From positions 1-56,048 of the forward strand of contig JAIPBX010000008.1 of the NCBI GenBank assembly GCA_021738485.1: a stretch of DNA of 56,048 nucleotides, written 5' to 3'. The notes under the pieces are model-generated. The model searched no databases. It was not told the origin of the DNA and saw only the letters and a list, made by a program, of their open reading frames with translations. The translations under genes were made by a program, and so were the position numbers. Below, piece by piece: positions 28,147-37,534 of this stretch (within the stretch, counting starts at the first letter, position 1; every line of letters begins with the position of its first letter). The stretch is from Bacteroidales bacterium (GTDB lineage Bacteria; Bacteroidota; Bacteroidia; Bacteroidales; JAIPAH01).

Positions 28147-29388
28147 ATGGACCTACAAGCAATTAAGCAACGGTTTGGTGTTATAGGCAACTCTCCGGAA
28201 TTGAACCGGGCCATAGATACGGCTGCACAAGTGGCCCCTACGGATATTAGTGTGCTAATTACCGGTGAAAGTGGTGTGGGGAAAGAAGTGTTTCCACAGA
28301 TTATTCACCAGCTCAGCCCCCGTAAGCATGGCCCATATATAGCGGTAAACTGTGGGGCTATCCCTGAAGGAACAATTGATTCGGAACTATTCGGGCATGA
28401 GAAAGGATCGTTCACCGGAGCGCATGAAGCCCGGAAAGGTTATTTTGAGGTTGTGAACGGTGGAACGATTTTTCTGGATGAGATTTCCGAGCTTCCTTTG
28501 TCGACGCAGGTGCGTTTGTTAAGGGTGCTGGAGTCCGGGGAATTTATTAAAGTAGGCTCTTCCAAAGTTTTGAAAACCGATGTGCGGATAGTTGCCGCCT
28601 CCAATATAGATATGAATCAGGCTATCGAGCAAGGAAAGTTCAGGGAGGATTTGTTTTACCGCCTGAGCACGGTGCCTATATTTATTCCCCCGCTTCGCGA
28701 CCGCAAAGATGATATATATTTGCTTTTCAGGAAATTTTCAGCCGATTTTGCGGAAAAATACCGCATGCCTCCGCTGAGGCTTACAGAAGATGCCAGGAAG
28801 TTGTTGCTTGATTACAGGTGGCCAGGGAATGTGCGGCAGCTAAAAAATATCACCGAGCAAATTTCTATCATCGAAAAGGATAGGCATATTACTTCGGAGG
28901 TTTTGCGCAAATATTTGCCGAAAGATTCTTTTTCCGAATTGCCTGTTCTGTACAAGGGAAAAGAGAAGGAGACCATGACGGACCGGGATTTGCTTTACAA
29001 AGTATTGTTTGATATGAAGAAAGATATCAACGATCTGAAAAAAGTTGTGGTAGAGATCATGCGGGAAAGAGGCGGGGTGCCGCCAAATCTTGATCAGCAT
29101 GATTCTCAGGTAGTAAAAAAATATTTTAAAGATGTAGAGGAGGACGATTACAGCCAGACGGAATCAGCGGATAACGATATTTCCATTTCCGAACCCTATG
29201 AGCGGGATCATCAACCCATTGAACATTCGGAGGTGCTTGAAGAATCACTTTCTCTCCAGAAAAAGGAAGTGGATTTGATAAAAAAGGCTCTCGAAAAACA
29301 CGACGGTAAGCGTAAAGCAGCAGCAAGAGAGCTTGGTATTTCGGAACGTACCTTATATAGAAAGATTAAGGAATACGATATAAAATAA
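28147..29388 (+). CDS. Sigma-54-dependent Fis family transcriptional regulator (AAA+)
   Basis: 413 residues. The protein begins almost directly with the AAA+ domain: Walker A GESGVGKE at 40-47, the sigma-54 contact loop GSFTGA at 87-92 (GAFTGA in most activators), Walker B GTIFLDEISELP, and the arginine-finger region. A Fis-type HTH lies at the extreme C terminus (KRKAAARELGISERTLYRKIKEYDI). There is no receiver, GAF or PAS domain in front, so activity must be controlled by expression or partner proteins. The stop overlaps the lptE start by one base. A stand-alone AAA+ regulator upstream of lptE is a recurrent Bacteroidota arrangement. Confidence 0.92.
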   Translation: MDLQAIKQRFGVIGNSPELNRAIDTAAQVAPTDISVLITGESGVGKEVFPQIIHQLSPRKHGPYIAVNCGAIPEGTIDSELFGHEKGSFTGAHEARKGYFEVVNGGTIFLDEISELPLSTQVRLLRVLESGEFIKVGSSKVLKTDVRIVAASNIDMNQAIEQGKFREDLFYRLSTVPIFIPPLRDRKDDIYLLFRKFSADFAEKYRMPPLRLTEDARKLLLDYRWPGNVRQLKNITEQISIIEKDRHITSEVLRKYLPKDSFSELPVLYKGKEKETMTDRDLLYKVLFDMKKDINDLKKVVVEIMRERGGVPPNLDQHDSQVVKKYFKDVEEDDYSQTESADNDISISEPYERDHQPIEHSEVLEESLSLQKKEVDLIKKALEKHDGKRKAAARELGISERTLYRKIKEYDIK

Positions 29389-29897
29389 TGAGTAGAAAAA
29401 TCAAAATAATAGGTTTAGCTGTATGGATGAGCTTGATAGCCCAGGCCTGTGGGGTGTATTCCTTTACAGGTGCTTCGATACCTCCTGAAGCCGAGTCTGT
29501 GGAGATTCAATATTTTAAGAATCAAACTGATATGGTGGAGGCCACCCTTAGTCAGGATTTTACGAATTCATTGAAAGAAAAATTCGCTTCGCAGACTAAC
29601 CTGGATGTAGTGGAATCGCAAGGCGATCTGGTTTTTGAAGGTTATATTAAAGACTATAAAACAGAGCCGACAGCAATTCAGGGTAATCAAACGGCTGCTT
29701 TAAACAGGCTTACGATTACTGTTTTTGTTAAGTTTACGAATAAAGTTGAACCGGAATCTAATTTTGAAACTACTTTTTCACAATATAGGGAATATTCAAG
29801 TAATAAATCTTTATCTGAAGTCAAGGAAAGCCTTATTAGTGAAATTAATAAAGACCTGGTAGAAGATATTTTTAACCAATCGGTGGTGGACTGGTAA
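29388..29897 (+). CDS. lptE: LptE family LPS-assembly lipoprotein
   Basis: 169 residues. Lipoprotein signal MSRKIKIIGLAVWMSLIAQAC with Cys21 in the AQAC lipobox, followed by GVYSFTGASIPPEAESVEIQYF, which matches Bacteroidota LptE. LptE plugs the LptD barrel that places lipopolysaccharide in the outer leaflet. It starts in the TAATG overlap with the preceding regulator and ends one base before the TPR gene, so translation is probably coupled. Confidence 0.88.
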   Translation: MSRKIKIIGLAVWMSLIAQACGVYSFTGASIPPEAESVEIQYFKNQTDMVEATLSQDFTNSLKEKFASQTNLDVVESQGDLVFEGYIKDYKTEPTAIQGNQTAALNRLTITVFVKFTNKVEPESNFETTFSQYREYSSNKSLSEVKESLISEINKDLVEDIFNQSVVDW

Positions 29898-29898
29898 A

Positions 29899-31116
29899 AT
29901 GATAGATAAACAGAATTTTGAAAATTTGGTCAGGGACCCGGATAAATTGAATTTGTCCACGATACCTCAGCTTGAAAAGCTGCTTGAACAGTTCCCCTAT
30001 TGTCAAACTGCTCATCTGTTGTATCTGAAAAACCTGAAAGTTGTCCATAATATCAATTTTAAGCAGCAATTGCGTGTTGCTGCGGCCTATGCCGGCGACC
30101 GGGCTGTATTAAGGAAATTAATTGAAGTGCCCGGCGAAAAAGCAAAAAGAGCCAAAAAAGCAGCTAAAGAACCGTCCGCTGCCGGTAAAGAAAATGCCGG
30201 AGATGAAAGTACCGGTGTTGAGGAAAAGCCTGAGGATACGCATCAGAAAGCAACCTTAGAACCCGGGGAGGATAGTAAAACCTCTGAGTCGGAACCTCCT
30301 GTTAACAAAACTCAGGCAGAAACGCAGGATGTGTCGCACAAGAAGGAAGCACAAGAAAAGCAGGAGACAACCTCCGAGCCATCCCAAAGATCAAGGTTGT
30401 CAGAGTCCATGAAAGAGAGCTCCGGCGAGGCTGCTCCTACTGGAAATGTGGGCTACCCATATCGGGAAGAAACCCCGGAAGAAAGAAATGCTTCGCAAGC
30501 ACCGGGGCAACGCAGAACCAAGCGCCGCGAACAGATAGAACAATTGAGGAAGGAACTTGAAGAGTTACGGGAAGAAAAAGAGAAGATAGAAAAACTTATT
30601 AGTGAAGAAGTTCCAAAGGATAAAAAGGCTGCACATTCCAATGCACAGATGCAAGAAAGCCACGCTCCCTCCAAAAAGGAGCCGCCGGAGGAAGATAAGC
30701 AGCCGCAAACCCGCGAGTCTGAGAAAACTGAAGAAACGCCACCTGCGGATAAAAGTCGGGAAATAGAAAAGAATAAACCACAGGATGATCATGGCCCGGA
30801 GGAGGCTTCTGAAAAGGATGAGAGTAAGGAAGAGCAGGAAAAAGAACAGCAAAGTAAAGAGGAGTTGATTGATAAATTTATTGAAGAAGAGCCTTCAGTC
30901 AATACCAACAATCCGCTTTTTTATGATCCTTCCGAGGCCGCAAGGCGTAGTGTCATGGAATCGGATGATTTGGTGAGTGAAACATTAGCAAAGCTTTACC
31001 TCAGACAAGGTAAAGTGCTGCAAGCCATAAAAATTTATGAGAAGCTTAGCTTGAAATTTCCTGAAAAAAGTGCTTACTTTGCAGACCAAATTAAGAAAAT
31101 AAAGGAAAACAAATAA
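29899..31116 (+). CDS. Tetratricopeptide-repeat protein with long charged low-complexity region
   Basis: 405 residues. A conserved N-terminal helical part (about 1-90; LEKLLEQFPYCQTAHLLYLKNLK) and a C-terminal TPR-like piece (about 355-400; SETLAKLYLRQGKVLQAIKIYEKLSLKFPEKSAYF) flank some 250 residues made almost only of Lys, Glu, Ser, Pro and Gln, probably disordered, with a coiled coil around 215-240. No signal peptide, so cytoplasmic. Genes of this build are commonly found between lptE and secG in Bacteroidota; function unknown. Confidence 0.8.
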   Translation: MIDKQNFENLVRDPDKLNLSTIPQLEKLLEQFPYCQTAHLLYLKNLKVVHNINFKQQLRVAAAYAGDRAVLRKLIEVPGEKAKRAKKAAKEPSAAGKENAGDESTGVEEKPEDTHQKATLEPGEDSKTSESEPPVNKTQAETQDVSHKKEAQEKQETTSEPSQRSRLSESMKESSGEAAPTGNVGYPYREETPEERNASQAPGQRRTKRREQIEQLRKELEELREEKEKIEKLISEEVPKDKKAAHSNAQMQESHAPSKKEPPEEDKQPQTRESEKTEETPPADKSREIEKNKPQDDHGPEEASEKDESKEEQEKEQQSKEELIDKFIEEEPSVNTNNPLFYDPSEAARRSVMESDDLVSETLAKLYLRQGKVLQAIKIYEKLSLKFPEKSAYFADQIKKIKENK

Positions 31117-31125
31117 TTAGTTGAA

Positions 31126-31470
31126 ATGGGTGCATATATAGTTGTTTCAGTATTGATTTTAATCGTTTGTGTGCTATTGGCTTTAGTAGTTTTGGTTCAG
31201 AATTCCAAAGGAGGAGGGTTGTCCTCTACATTTGCCGGCCAAAATCAATATATGGGCGTAAGAAAGACGGCGGATTTTCTGGAAAAGGCGACTTGGACAC
31301 TGGCCATTGTCCTTTTGTTTCTCAGCCTTTCTACCATTTTTGTGATTCCGCGAAACCAAAATGTATCCAAGCAGGATACCGAATTAAAAGAATTTATGGA
31401 AAATTCCCAGCCGGCAGATTATTCAGGCCGTCCCTCTTCGGAGCAATTGCCAACACCGGAAGAAAAATAA
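31126..31470 (+). CDS. secG: Preprotein translocase subunit SecG
   Basis: 114 residues. Two membrane helices (about 3-25, and 55-76), with VLVQNSKGGGLSSTFAG between them, the SecG signature, and a hydrophilic C-terminal tail of about 35 residues. SecG assists SecYE in export across the inner membrane. It is the last gene of the regulator-lptE-TPR-secG operon; a terminator follows. Confidence 0.93.
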   Translation: MGAYIVVSVLILIVCVLLALVVLVQNSKGGGLSSTFAGQNQYMGVRKTADFLEKATWTLAIVLLFLSLSTIFVIPRNQNVSKQDTELKEFMENSQPADYSGRPSSEQLPTPEEK

Positions 31471-31492
31471 CAATAATTTGTTGGGAAATATA

Positions 31493-31530
31493 AAAATGTC
31501 AGAATGTCATTGCGTTCTGACATTTTTTTT
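31493..31530 (+). terminator. Rho-independent terminator after secG
   Basis: Perfect 12-bp stem AAAATGTCAGAA / TTCTGACATTTT, 10-nt loop, run of eight T. Confidence 0.88.
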
Positions 31531-31676
31531 AGCTTTATTTTCGGTTTCATATCCCCTTGTCAGTGTTAAAAGAAATTCATCTTTTTTTAATTCACTGTGG
31601 TTTTTTTTAAAGAGCCAGTAATACAAAATGTTAGGTATGTGTCGTGGTATTTCTTCCCGTGTCGGTTTTTTTGCTT

Positions 31677-31691
31677 TGGCACAAAATATGT
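31677..31691 (+). promoter_or_regulatory. Possible sigma-54-type promoter before groEL
   Basis: TGGCAC, five bases, then ATGT. The -24 half is perfect (consensus TGGCAC-N5-TTGC) but the -12 half lacks the GC pair. It is 66 bases before the groEL ATG. A sigma-54 activator is encoded nearby, but I consider this only a possibility. Confidence 0.2.
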
Positions 31692-31744
31692 CAGGGCAAA
31701 TATGAATTTGAGAAAATAATTAATGAACAGTAAAAATAACCTAA

Positions 31745-33403
<1,659 letters not shown>

Positions 33404-33427
33404 GAAAATATGCGCTAATTTACAAGA

Positions 33428-33460
33428 AGCCTTTCTCCCCCGTGAGAAAGGCTTTTTTTT
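33428..33460 (+). terminator. Rho-independent terminator after groEL
   Basis: 10-bp perfect stem AGCCTTTCTC / GAGAAAGGCT, 6-nt loop, eight T. Confidence 0.9.
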
Positions 33461-33515
33461 GCGATAATAATTATAGAAATTTGGGGTGTTATTGGTTGTT
33501 TAAATCAAAAACATA

Positions 33516-33523
33516 TATATTTG
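33516..33523 (+). promoter_or_regulatory. Candidate -7 element for adenine deaminase
   Basis: TATATTTG matches TAnnTTTG; TTG lies 17 bases upstream at 33496-33498. Start codon 20 bases downstream. Confidence 0.45.
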
Positions 33524-33542
33524 TACATAACATAAGCTTACT

Positions 33543-35183
33543 ATGGCGAACAAAAGGCATTTTATTCTAGAAGGCAATATTGTTGATGTCGTAAATCAAC
33601 GCATTTTTAAAGGTCGTGTACATGCTCAGGAGGGCAGAATTACGAAGATACAGGAAACGGAAGTGGCTTCCAACACCTATATTATTCCCGGCTTGATTGA
33701 TGCTCATGTGCATGTTGAAAGTTCTATGCTTATACCTTCTGAATTTGGTCGTATGGCAGCAGTGCATGGCACTGTGGCTTCGGTATCCGATCCCCACGAA
33801 ATAGCCAACGTTTTGGGGATGAAAGGTGTGGATTTTATGATTGAAAACGGTAAGAAAGTGCCTTTTAAATTTTATTTCGGCGCCCCTTCTTGCGTTCCGG
33901 CTACACCCTTTGAAACTTCCGGGGCTAATATTGATTCCGGCGATATTCAGAATCTTTTGAAAAGAGGGGAGATAAAATATCTGGCGGAAATGATGAACTT
34001 TCCCGGTGTTTTGAACGGAGATCAAGAAGTGATGGCTAAATTGAAGGCAGCGGCTGATAATGGAAAACCGGTGGATGGGCATGCGCCCGGCGTGAAAGGA
34101 CAGGAGGCTGTAAAATATGGAAAGGCCGGAATAACCACCGATCATGAATGCTTTACTATGGAAGAGGCCCGCGATAAGCTTGCGGCGGGGATGATGATTC
34201 AAATCCGCGAAGGCAGTGCCGCTAAGAATTTTGAAGAGCTTATACCTTTGCTTGAAGAGTATCCTGACAAAGTGATGTTCTGCTCCGACGACAAACATCC
34301 CGATAATCTGGCAGAATCCCATATCAATAAATTAGTTTCCCGCGCCATAGCCCTGGGTTACGACCCGATGAAAGTATTACGGGCGGCTACCTATACTCCC
34401 GTCAGGCATTACAATTTGGATGTGGGTCTGCTGCATGAGGGGGACCCCGCCGATATGGTTCTGGTGGATAATCTTGTTGATTTTAATATCCTGGAGACAT
34501 ACATTGATGGGGAGCTGGCAGCTATTGACGGCAAAACACGCATCGAATCCGTAGAGGAAGAGCCTCCCAATTTATTCAGAGCGGAAAAAATTTCCCCCGA
34601 CGATCTTCGCATTAAAGCCGAAGCAGCGAATATTAAAGTCATAAAGGCTGAAGACGGACAGCTGATTACTGACTCCTTTGAGGCAAAGGCGAAAACCAAT
34701 AACGGATTTGTGGAGAGTGATACGCAAAGGGATATATTGAAAATAGTGGTTATGAATCGCTATGAGCCTTCAAAACCAGCGGTAGGATTCGTCCATAATT
34801 TTGGATTGAAAAAAGGAGCTATTGCCTCCAGTGTGGCCCACGATTCGCATAACATTATCGCCGTGGGAACCGATGATGATGCCCTCGTGAAAGCCGTGAA
34901 TACTATCGTTGAAAATACAGGCGGTATAAGTCTTTTTGACGGGGAGAATACTGAAGCCTTGCCACTTCCGGTTGGGGGGATTATGGCCAATGCCAATGGC
35001 TATTGGGTGGCCCGCCAGTACTCAACCCTTGACCAAAAGGCGAAAAGTCTAGGCACGTTGTTGTCGGCACCATTTATGACCTTGTCTTTTATGGCTTTGT
35101 TGGTGATACCTCATTTGAAATTAAGTGATAAAGGGCTGTTCGACGGAGATAATTTTAAATTTACCACATTGTTCAGCCAGTAA
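33543..35183 (+). CDS. ade: Adenine deaminase
   Basis: 546 residues, amidohydrolase superfamily. The metal motif IPGLIDAHVHVESSM is at about residues 50-64, followed by HGTVASVSDPHEIANVLG, GHAPGV, and TTDHECF; the C-terminal adenine-deaminase domain shows VGFVHNFGLKKGAIASSVAHDSHNI and LPLPVGGIMA. It converts adenine to hypoxanthine and ammonia for purine salvage. It stands alone between groEL and an ArsR-type regulator. Confidence 0.95.
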   Translation: MANKRHFILEGNIVDVVNQRIFKGRVHAQEGRITKIQETEVASNTYIIPGLIDAHVHVESSMLIPSEFGRMAAVHGTVASVSDPHEIANVLGMKGVDFMIENGKKVPFKFYFGAPSCVPATPFETSGANIDSGDIQNLLKRGEIKYLAEMMNFPGVLNGDQEVMAKLKAAADNGKPVDGHAPGVKGQEAVKYGKAGITTDHECFTMEEARDKLAAGMMIQIREGSAAKNFEELIPLLEEYPDKVMFCSDDKHPDNLAESHINKLVSRAIALGYDPMKVLRAATYTPVRHYNLDVGLLHEGDPADMVLVDNLVDFNILETYIDGELAAIDGKTRIESVEEEPPNLFRAEKISPDDLRIKAEAANIKVIKAEDGQLITDSFEAKAKTNNGFVESDTQRDILKIVVMNRYEPSKPAVGFVHNFGLKKGAIASSVAHDSHNIIAVGTDDDALVKAVNTIVENTGGISLFDGENTEALPLPVGGIMANANGYWVARQYSTLDQKAKSLGTLLSAPFMTLSFMALLVIPHLKLSDKGLFDGDNFKFTTLFSQ

Positions 35184-35221
35184 TATGTACATATTTATTT
35201 TTTCTTTATGTTATAATTGAT

Positions 35222-35229
35222 TATTTTTG
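35222..35229 (+). promoter_or_regulatory. Candidate -7 element for the ArsR-type regulator
   Basis: TATTTTTG matches TAnnTTTG, 20 bases before the start codon; no clear -33 box. Confidence 0.35.
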
Positions 35230-35248
35230 CACAAAAATTAAGTAAGCT

Positions 35249-35548
35249 ATGAAAAAGTTAGATTTAGATGTTATAAAACTAGAGGCAGCAGCAAGTAAGT
35301 TAAGAGCTATTGCTCACCCAATGCGGATTGCTATTATTGATCTTTTACATGAAAATCAGAAGCAGAGCGTTACGGAAATTTACAAGAAACTAAACATAGA
35401 GCAGGCTTCAGCTTCCCATCACCTCAATATTTTAAAGAACAAAGGGGTCTTGACCTCGAAAAGAGATGGGAAAAAGATTTATTATTCTCTGAAAAACCAA
35501 ACTTTGACGGAGATTATTGAATGCATTAATCGTTGTAACGAAGAATAG
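35249..35548 (+). CDS. ArsR/SmtB family winged-helix transcriptional regulator
   Basis: 99 residues. The winged helix-turn-helix is plain: LRAIAHPMRIAIIDLL (about 19-34), SVTEIYKKLNIEQASASHHLNILKNKGVL (recognition helix about 53-68) and the wing SKRDGKKIYYSL. The C terminus has two cysteines (ECINRCNEE) that might take part in sensing, but the classic ELCVCDL-type metal site is absent. No target gene is adjacent on the same strand, so its regulon is unknown. A bidirectional terminator follows. Confidence 0.9.
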   Translation: MKKLDLDVIKLEAAASKLRAIAHPMRIAIIDLLHENQKQSVTEIYKKLNIEQASASHHLNILKNKGVLTSKRDGKKIYYSLKNQTLTEIIECINRCNEE

Positions 35549-35607
35549 AAAAAAATTCATTACTGCTGCGTAAAGCAGTTGTGAGGGATTAATTATTTAT
35601 GGGTAGA

Positions 35608-35646
35608 AAAGCCTTAGCTTTTAACAAAAAGCTAAGGCTTTATTTT
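35608..35646. terminator. Bidirectional terminator between the ArsR gene and the lipoprotein gene
   Basis: A 15-bp hairpin (AAAGCCTTAGCTTTT paired with AAAAGCTAAGGCTTT, loop AACA) with T-rich sequence on the right and A-rich sequence on the left. Its right arm contains the stop codon of the minus-strand gene. Confidence 0.85.
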
Positions 35647-37419
35647 CCAGTCATATTCTACTTCCCAGTTTGCCATTACTTCTATGGCCTCCTCAAAATA
35701 GATAATAGCTTCAGGCTGTTCATGCCTGGTATACAACCCCGGATCCCATATCTTATTCCGGTTTCGGTCGACGATAGCTTTCAATTTATACTTTCCGGGA
35801 TCTAAGAAATCAAATTTTAGCGTGGAATCGCTGTTAAAAGTTACTGTCTGGTAGGTTTCCTTTTCATCAAACGACATTAATTTTACAATGTAGTTTGTTG
35901 TGGTAGTGGAGTCGTAAGGAACAGAGGCGTTGATGATTAGGGTGCCGAATTTGTCTTTGGGTTTGGTGGAGAACTTAATGAGTGTGCTATCGTTAGGTGT
36001 TCCATAAATATCCCTAAAGGCTGAACCGGGGATATATAGCCGGTAATTCATTTCTTCCTGCCATGAGTGGTTGATAATCACCTCCCGTATGCCTTCCCTC
36101 TCATAGGGAACCTTAGTAGTATCTTCCGATGAGTATAGATAGAGGGAATCGATTTCAATAGTATCGCTTAAGGGCTTGGAAAATTCAAGCCGTAAGGGGT
36201 GAATGGGAATTTGTACATTTTTTTGAAGCAAAGGGTTAATCTTTAATACGGGTTCTTCACTTTCCTTTTTTTTCGATTCTTCAAAATAAGTAAATGTAAG
36301 CGTATCTGAAAGGGTAGAATCCATATCGAAACTAAAAACCAACGAGTCGCTGTCAAAATCGGTAAGCCATAACAATACGCTGTCTTTAACGCGATTCCAT
36401 TCCGGAATATACCATTTGGGTTTCATCTCAGGTTTTAAGGCATTAAGCTTCAAACTGTCTATAGGTTTGTTGAACCCTAAAATAACTTTTTCATCTTTTT
36501 TTAAAGTGCTGGTTGTGATTTTTAAGGTTGTATCACGATCCCTGAATAAGCTGAGGGTTAACGTATCTTTCGAAGTTTTACGTGGTGTTTTTTTCATCGT
36601 GTCCTGTAAAGTAATACCACCGTCAGGAGGTCGCAGTGAATCTTTCGGAGGAGATGTCAGAGAATCCTCCTTTGCTGTATCTGCCATTTTGTAACTCTTC
36701 ATTATGGTAACTTCCCGGGGCTGAATAATGGAATCCGTAAAGGCTATTTTTTCATTCGGCAAATCATATTTGTAATTAGCGTTTGCATCATCTAAAGCAA
36801 ATATTTTATATGAAGTATCTTTCAGGTTGGTGAGTTCAAAAAAACCCTTTTCATTGGTTTTAGTGAGATAAAGCGGGCGCTTTTTTATAGGCACCGAATC
36901 GCGCTTTTCAGTATATAGCATAACAAAAACATCCTTAGCAGGATTTTTACTTTTCGCATGGATTAATTTTCCGCTCACCTTCATGGAATCCACCACATCC
37001 CCTGTGGAAAACACATACTGGAAATTTTCGAGCGGATTAGATTCATGAAAATCTACAATAGCATCTCCAAAATATAGTCGGTAGGTAGTATTTTCCTTTA
37101 AAGTGTCTTTTAATTCTATGATGACTGATTTTCCGCGATTGTTTATATCCGGGTCTTCCTCCATAGGAGGGGAGACAATAAGTTTTTGATTGACCCCTTC
37201 TAGTTGAATGAATTCGTTAAATTCAATTTCAATTTCTTTACGGTTAAAATTTGTGGAATAATTGGGTGGAATGGCTTCCTTCACCACAGGAGGTGTGGTG
37301 TCTTTGGGGCCACCGGTCGGTGCAACAGGTTTTGCACATGAGCCTGCTATCAGGGCAATGATTAACCCTGCCCATATGAAAAAACCTATTAATCGTTTTT
37401 TTTTCCGACAAATTTTCAT
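35632..37419 (-). CDS. Large lipoprotein with Ig-like (Big_5) domains
   Basis: 595 residues. A positively charged start, a hydrophobic helix and AGSC (Cys28) form a lipoprotein signal, followed by GGPKDTTPPVVKEAIPPNYSTNFNRKEIEIEFNEFI, the typical beginning of the Bacteroidota Ig-like domain lipoproteins; the whole protein is Ser/Thr/Lys-rich beta-sandwich sequence. Function unknown; these proteins are probably outer-membrane anchored and exposed to periplasm or surface. It is divergent from the M1 peptidase gene. Confidence 0.85.
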   Translation of the reverse strand: MKICRKKKRLIGFFIWAGLIIALIAGSCAKPVAPTGGPKDTTPPVVKEAIPPNYSTNFNRKEIEIEFNEFIQLEGVNQKLIVSPPMEEDPDINNRGKSVIIELKDTLKENTTYRLYFGDAIVDFHESNPLENFQYVFSTGDVVDSMKVSGKLIHAKSKNPAKDVFVMLYTEKRDSVPIKKRPLYLTKTNEKGFFELTNLKDTSYKIFALDDANANYKYDLPNEKIAFTDSIIQPREVTIMKSYKMADTAKEDSLTSPPKDSLRPPDGGITLQDTMKKTPRKTSKDTLTLSLFRDRDTTLKITTSTLKKDEKVILGFNKPIDSLKLNALKPEMKPKWYIPEWNRVKDSVLLWLTDFDSDSLVFSFDMDSTLSDTLTFTYFEESKKKESEEPVLKINPLLQKNVQIPIHPLRLEFSKPLSDTIEIDSLYLYSSEDTTKVPYEREGIREVIINHSWQEEMNYRLYIPGSAFRDIYGTPNDSTLIKFSTKPKDKFGTLIINASVPYDSTTTTNYIVKLMSFDEKETYQTVTFNSDSTLKFDFLDPGKYKLKAIVDRNRNKIWDPGLYTRHEQPEAIIYFEEAIEVMANWEVEYDWKIKP

Positions 37420-37487
37420 TGGACAACCTTTTGAGGGGGTAAAGATAAAAAATCCCGTTAGAGTAACGCTTATTAGTTGCCCTTACA

Positions 37488-37518
37488 TTTGAACCTGCTA
37501 TAATTATTTGTAGTTTTA
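37488..37518 (+). promoter_or_regulatory. Promoter of the M1 peptidase gene
   Basis: TTTG at 37488-37491, 19 bases, then TAGTTTTA at 37511-37518 (one mismatch to TAnnTTTG). The start codon is 17 bases downstream. Confidence 0.6.
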
Positions 37519-37534
37519 TAAGAAAGAAAGCTTT

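Noticed and set aside
31677-31691. Firm sigma-54 promoter before groEL
   Set aside because: The essential GC of the -12 element is GT here, so I list it only as a weak possibility.
33567-34322. 251-codon minus-strand ORF
   Set aside because: Fully antisense to the adenine deaminase gene, which is clearly real.
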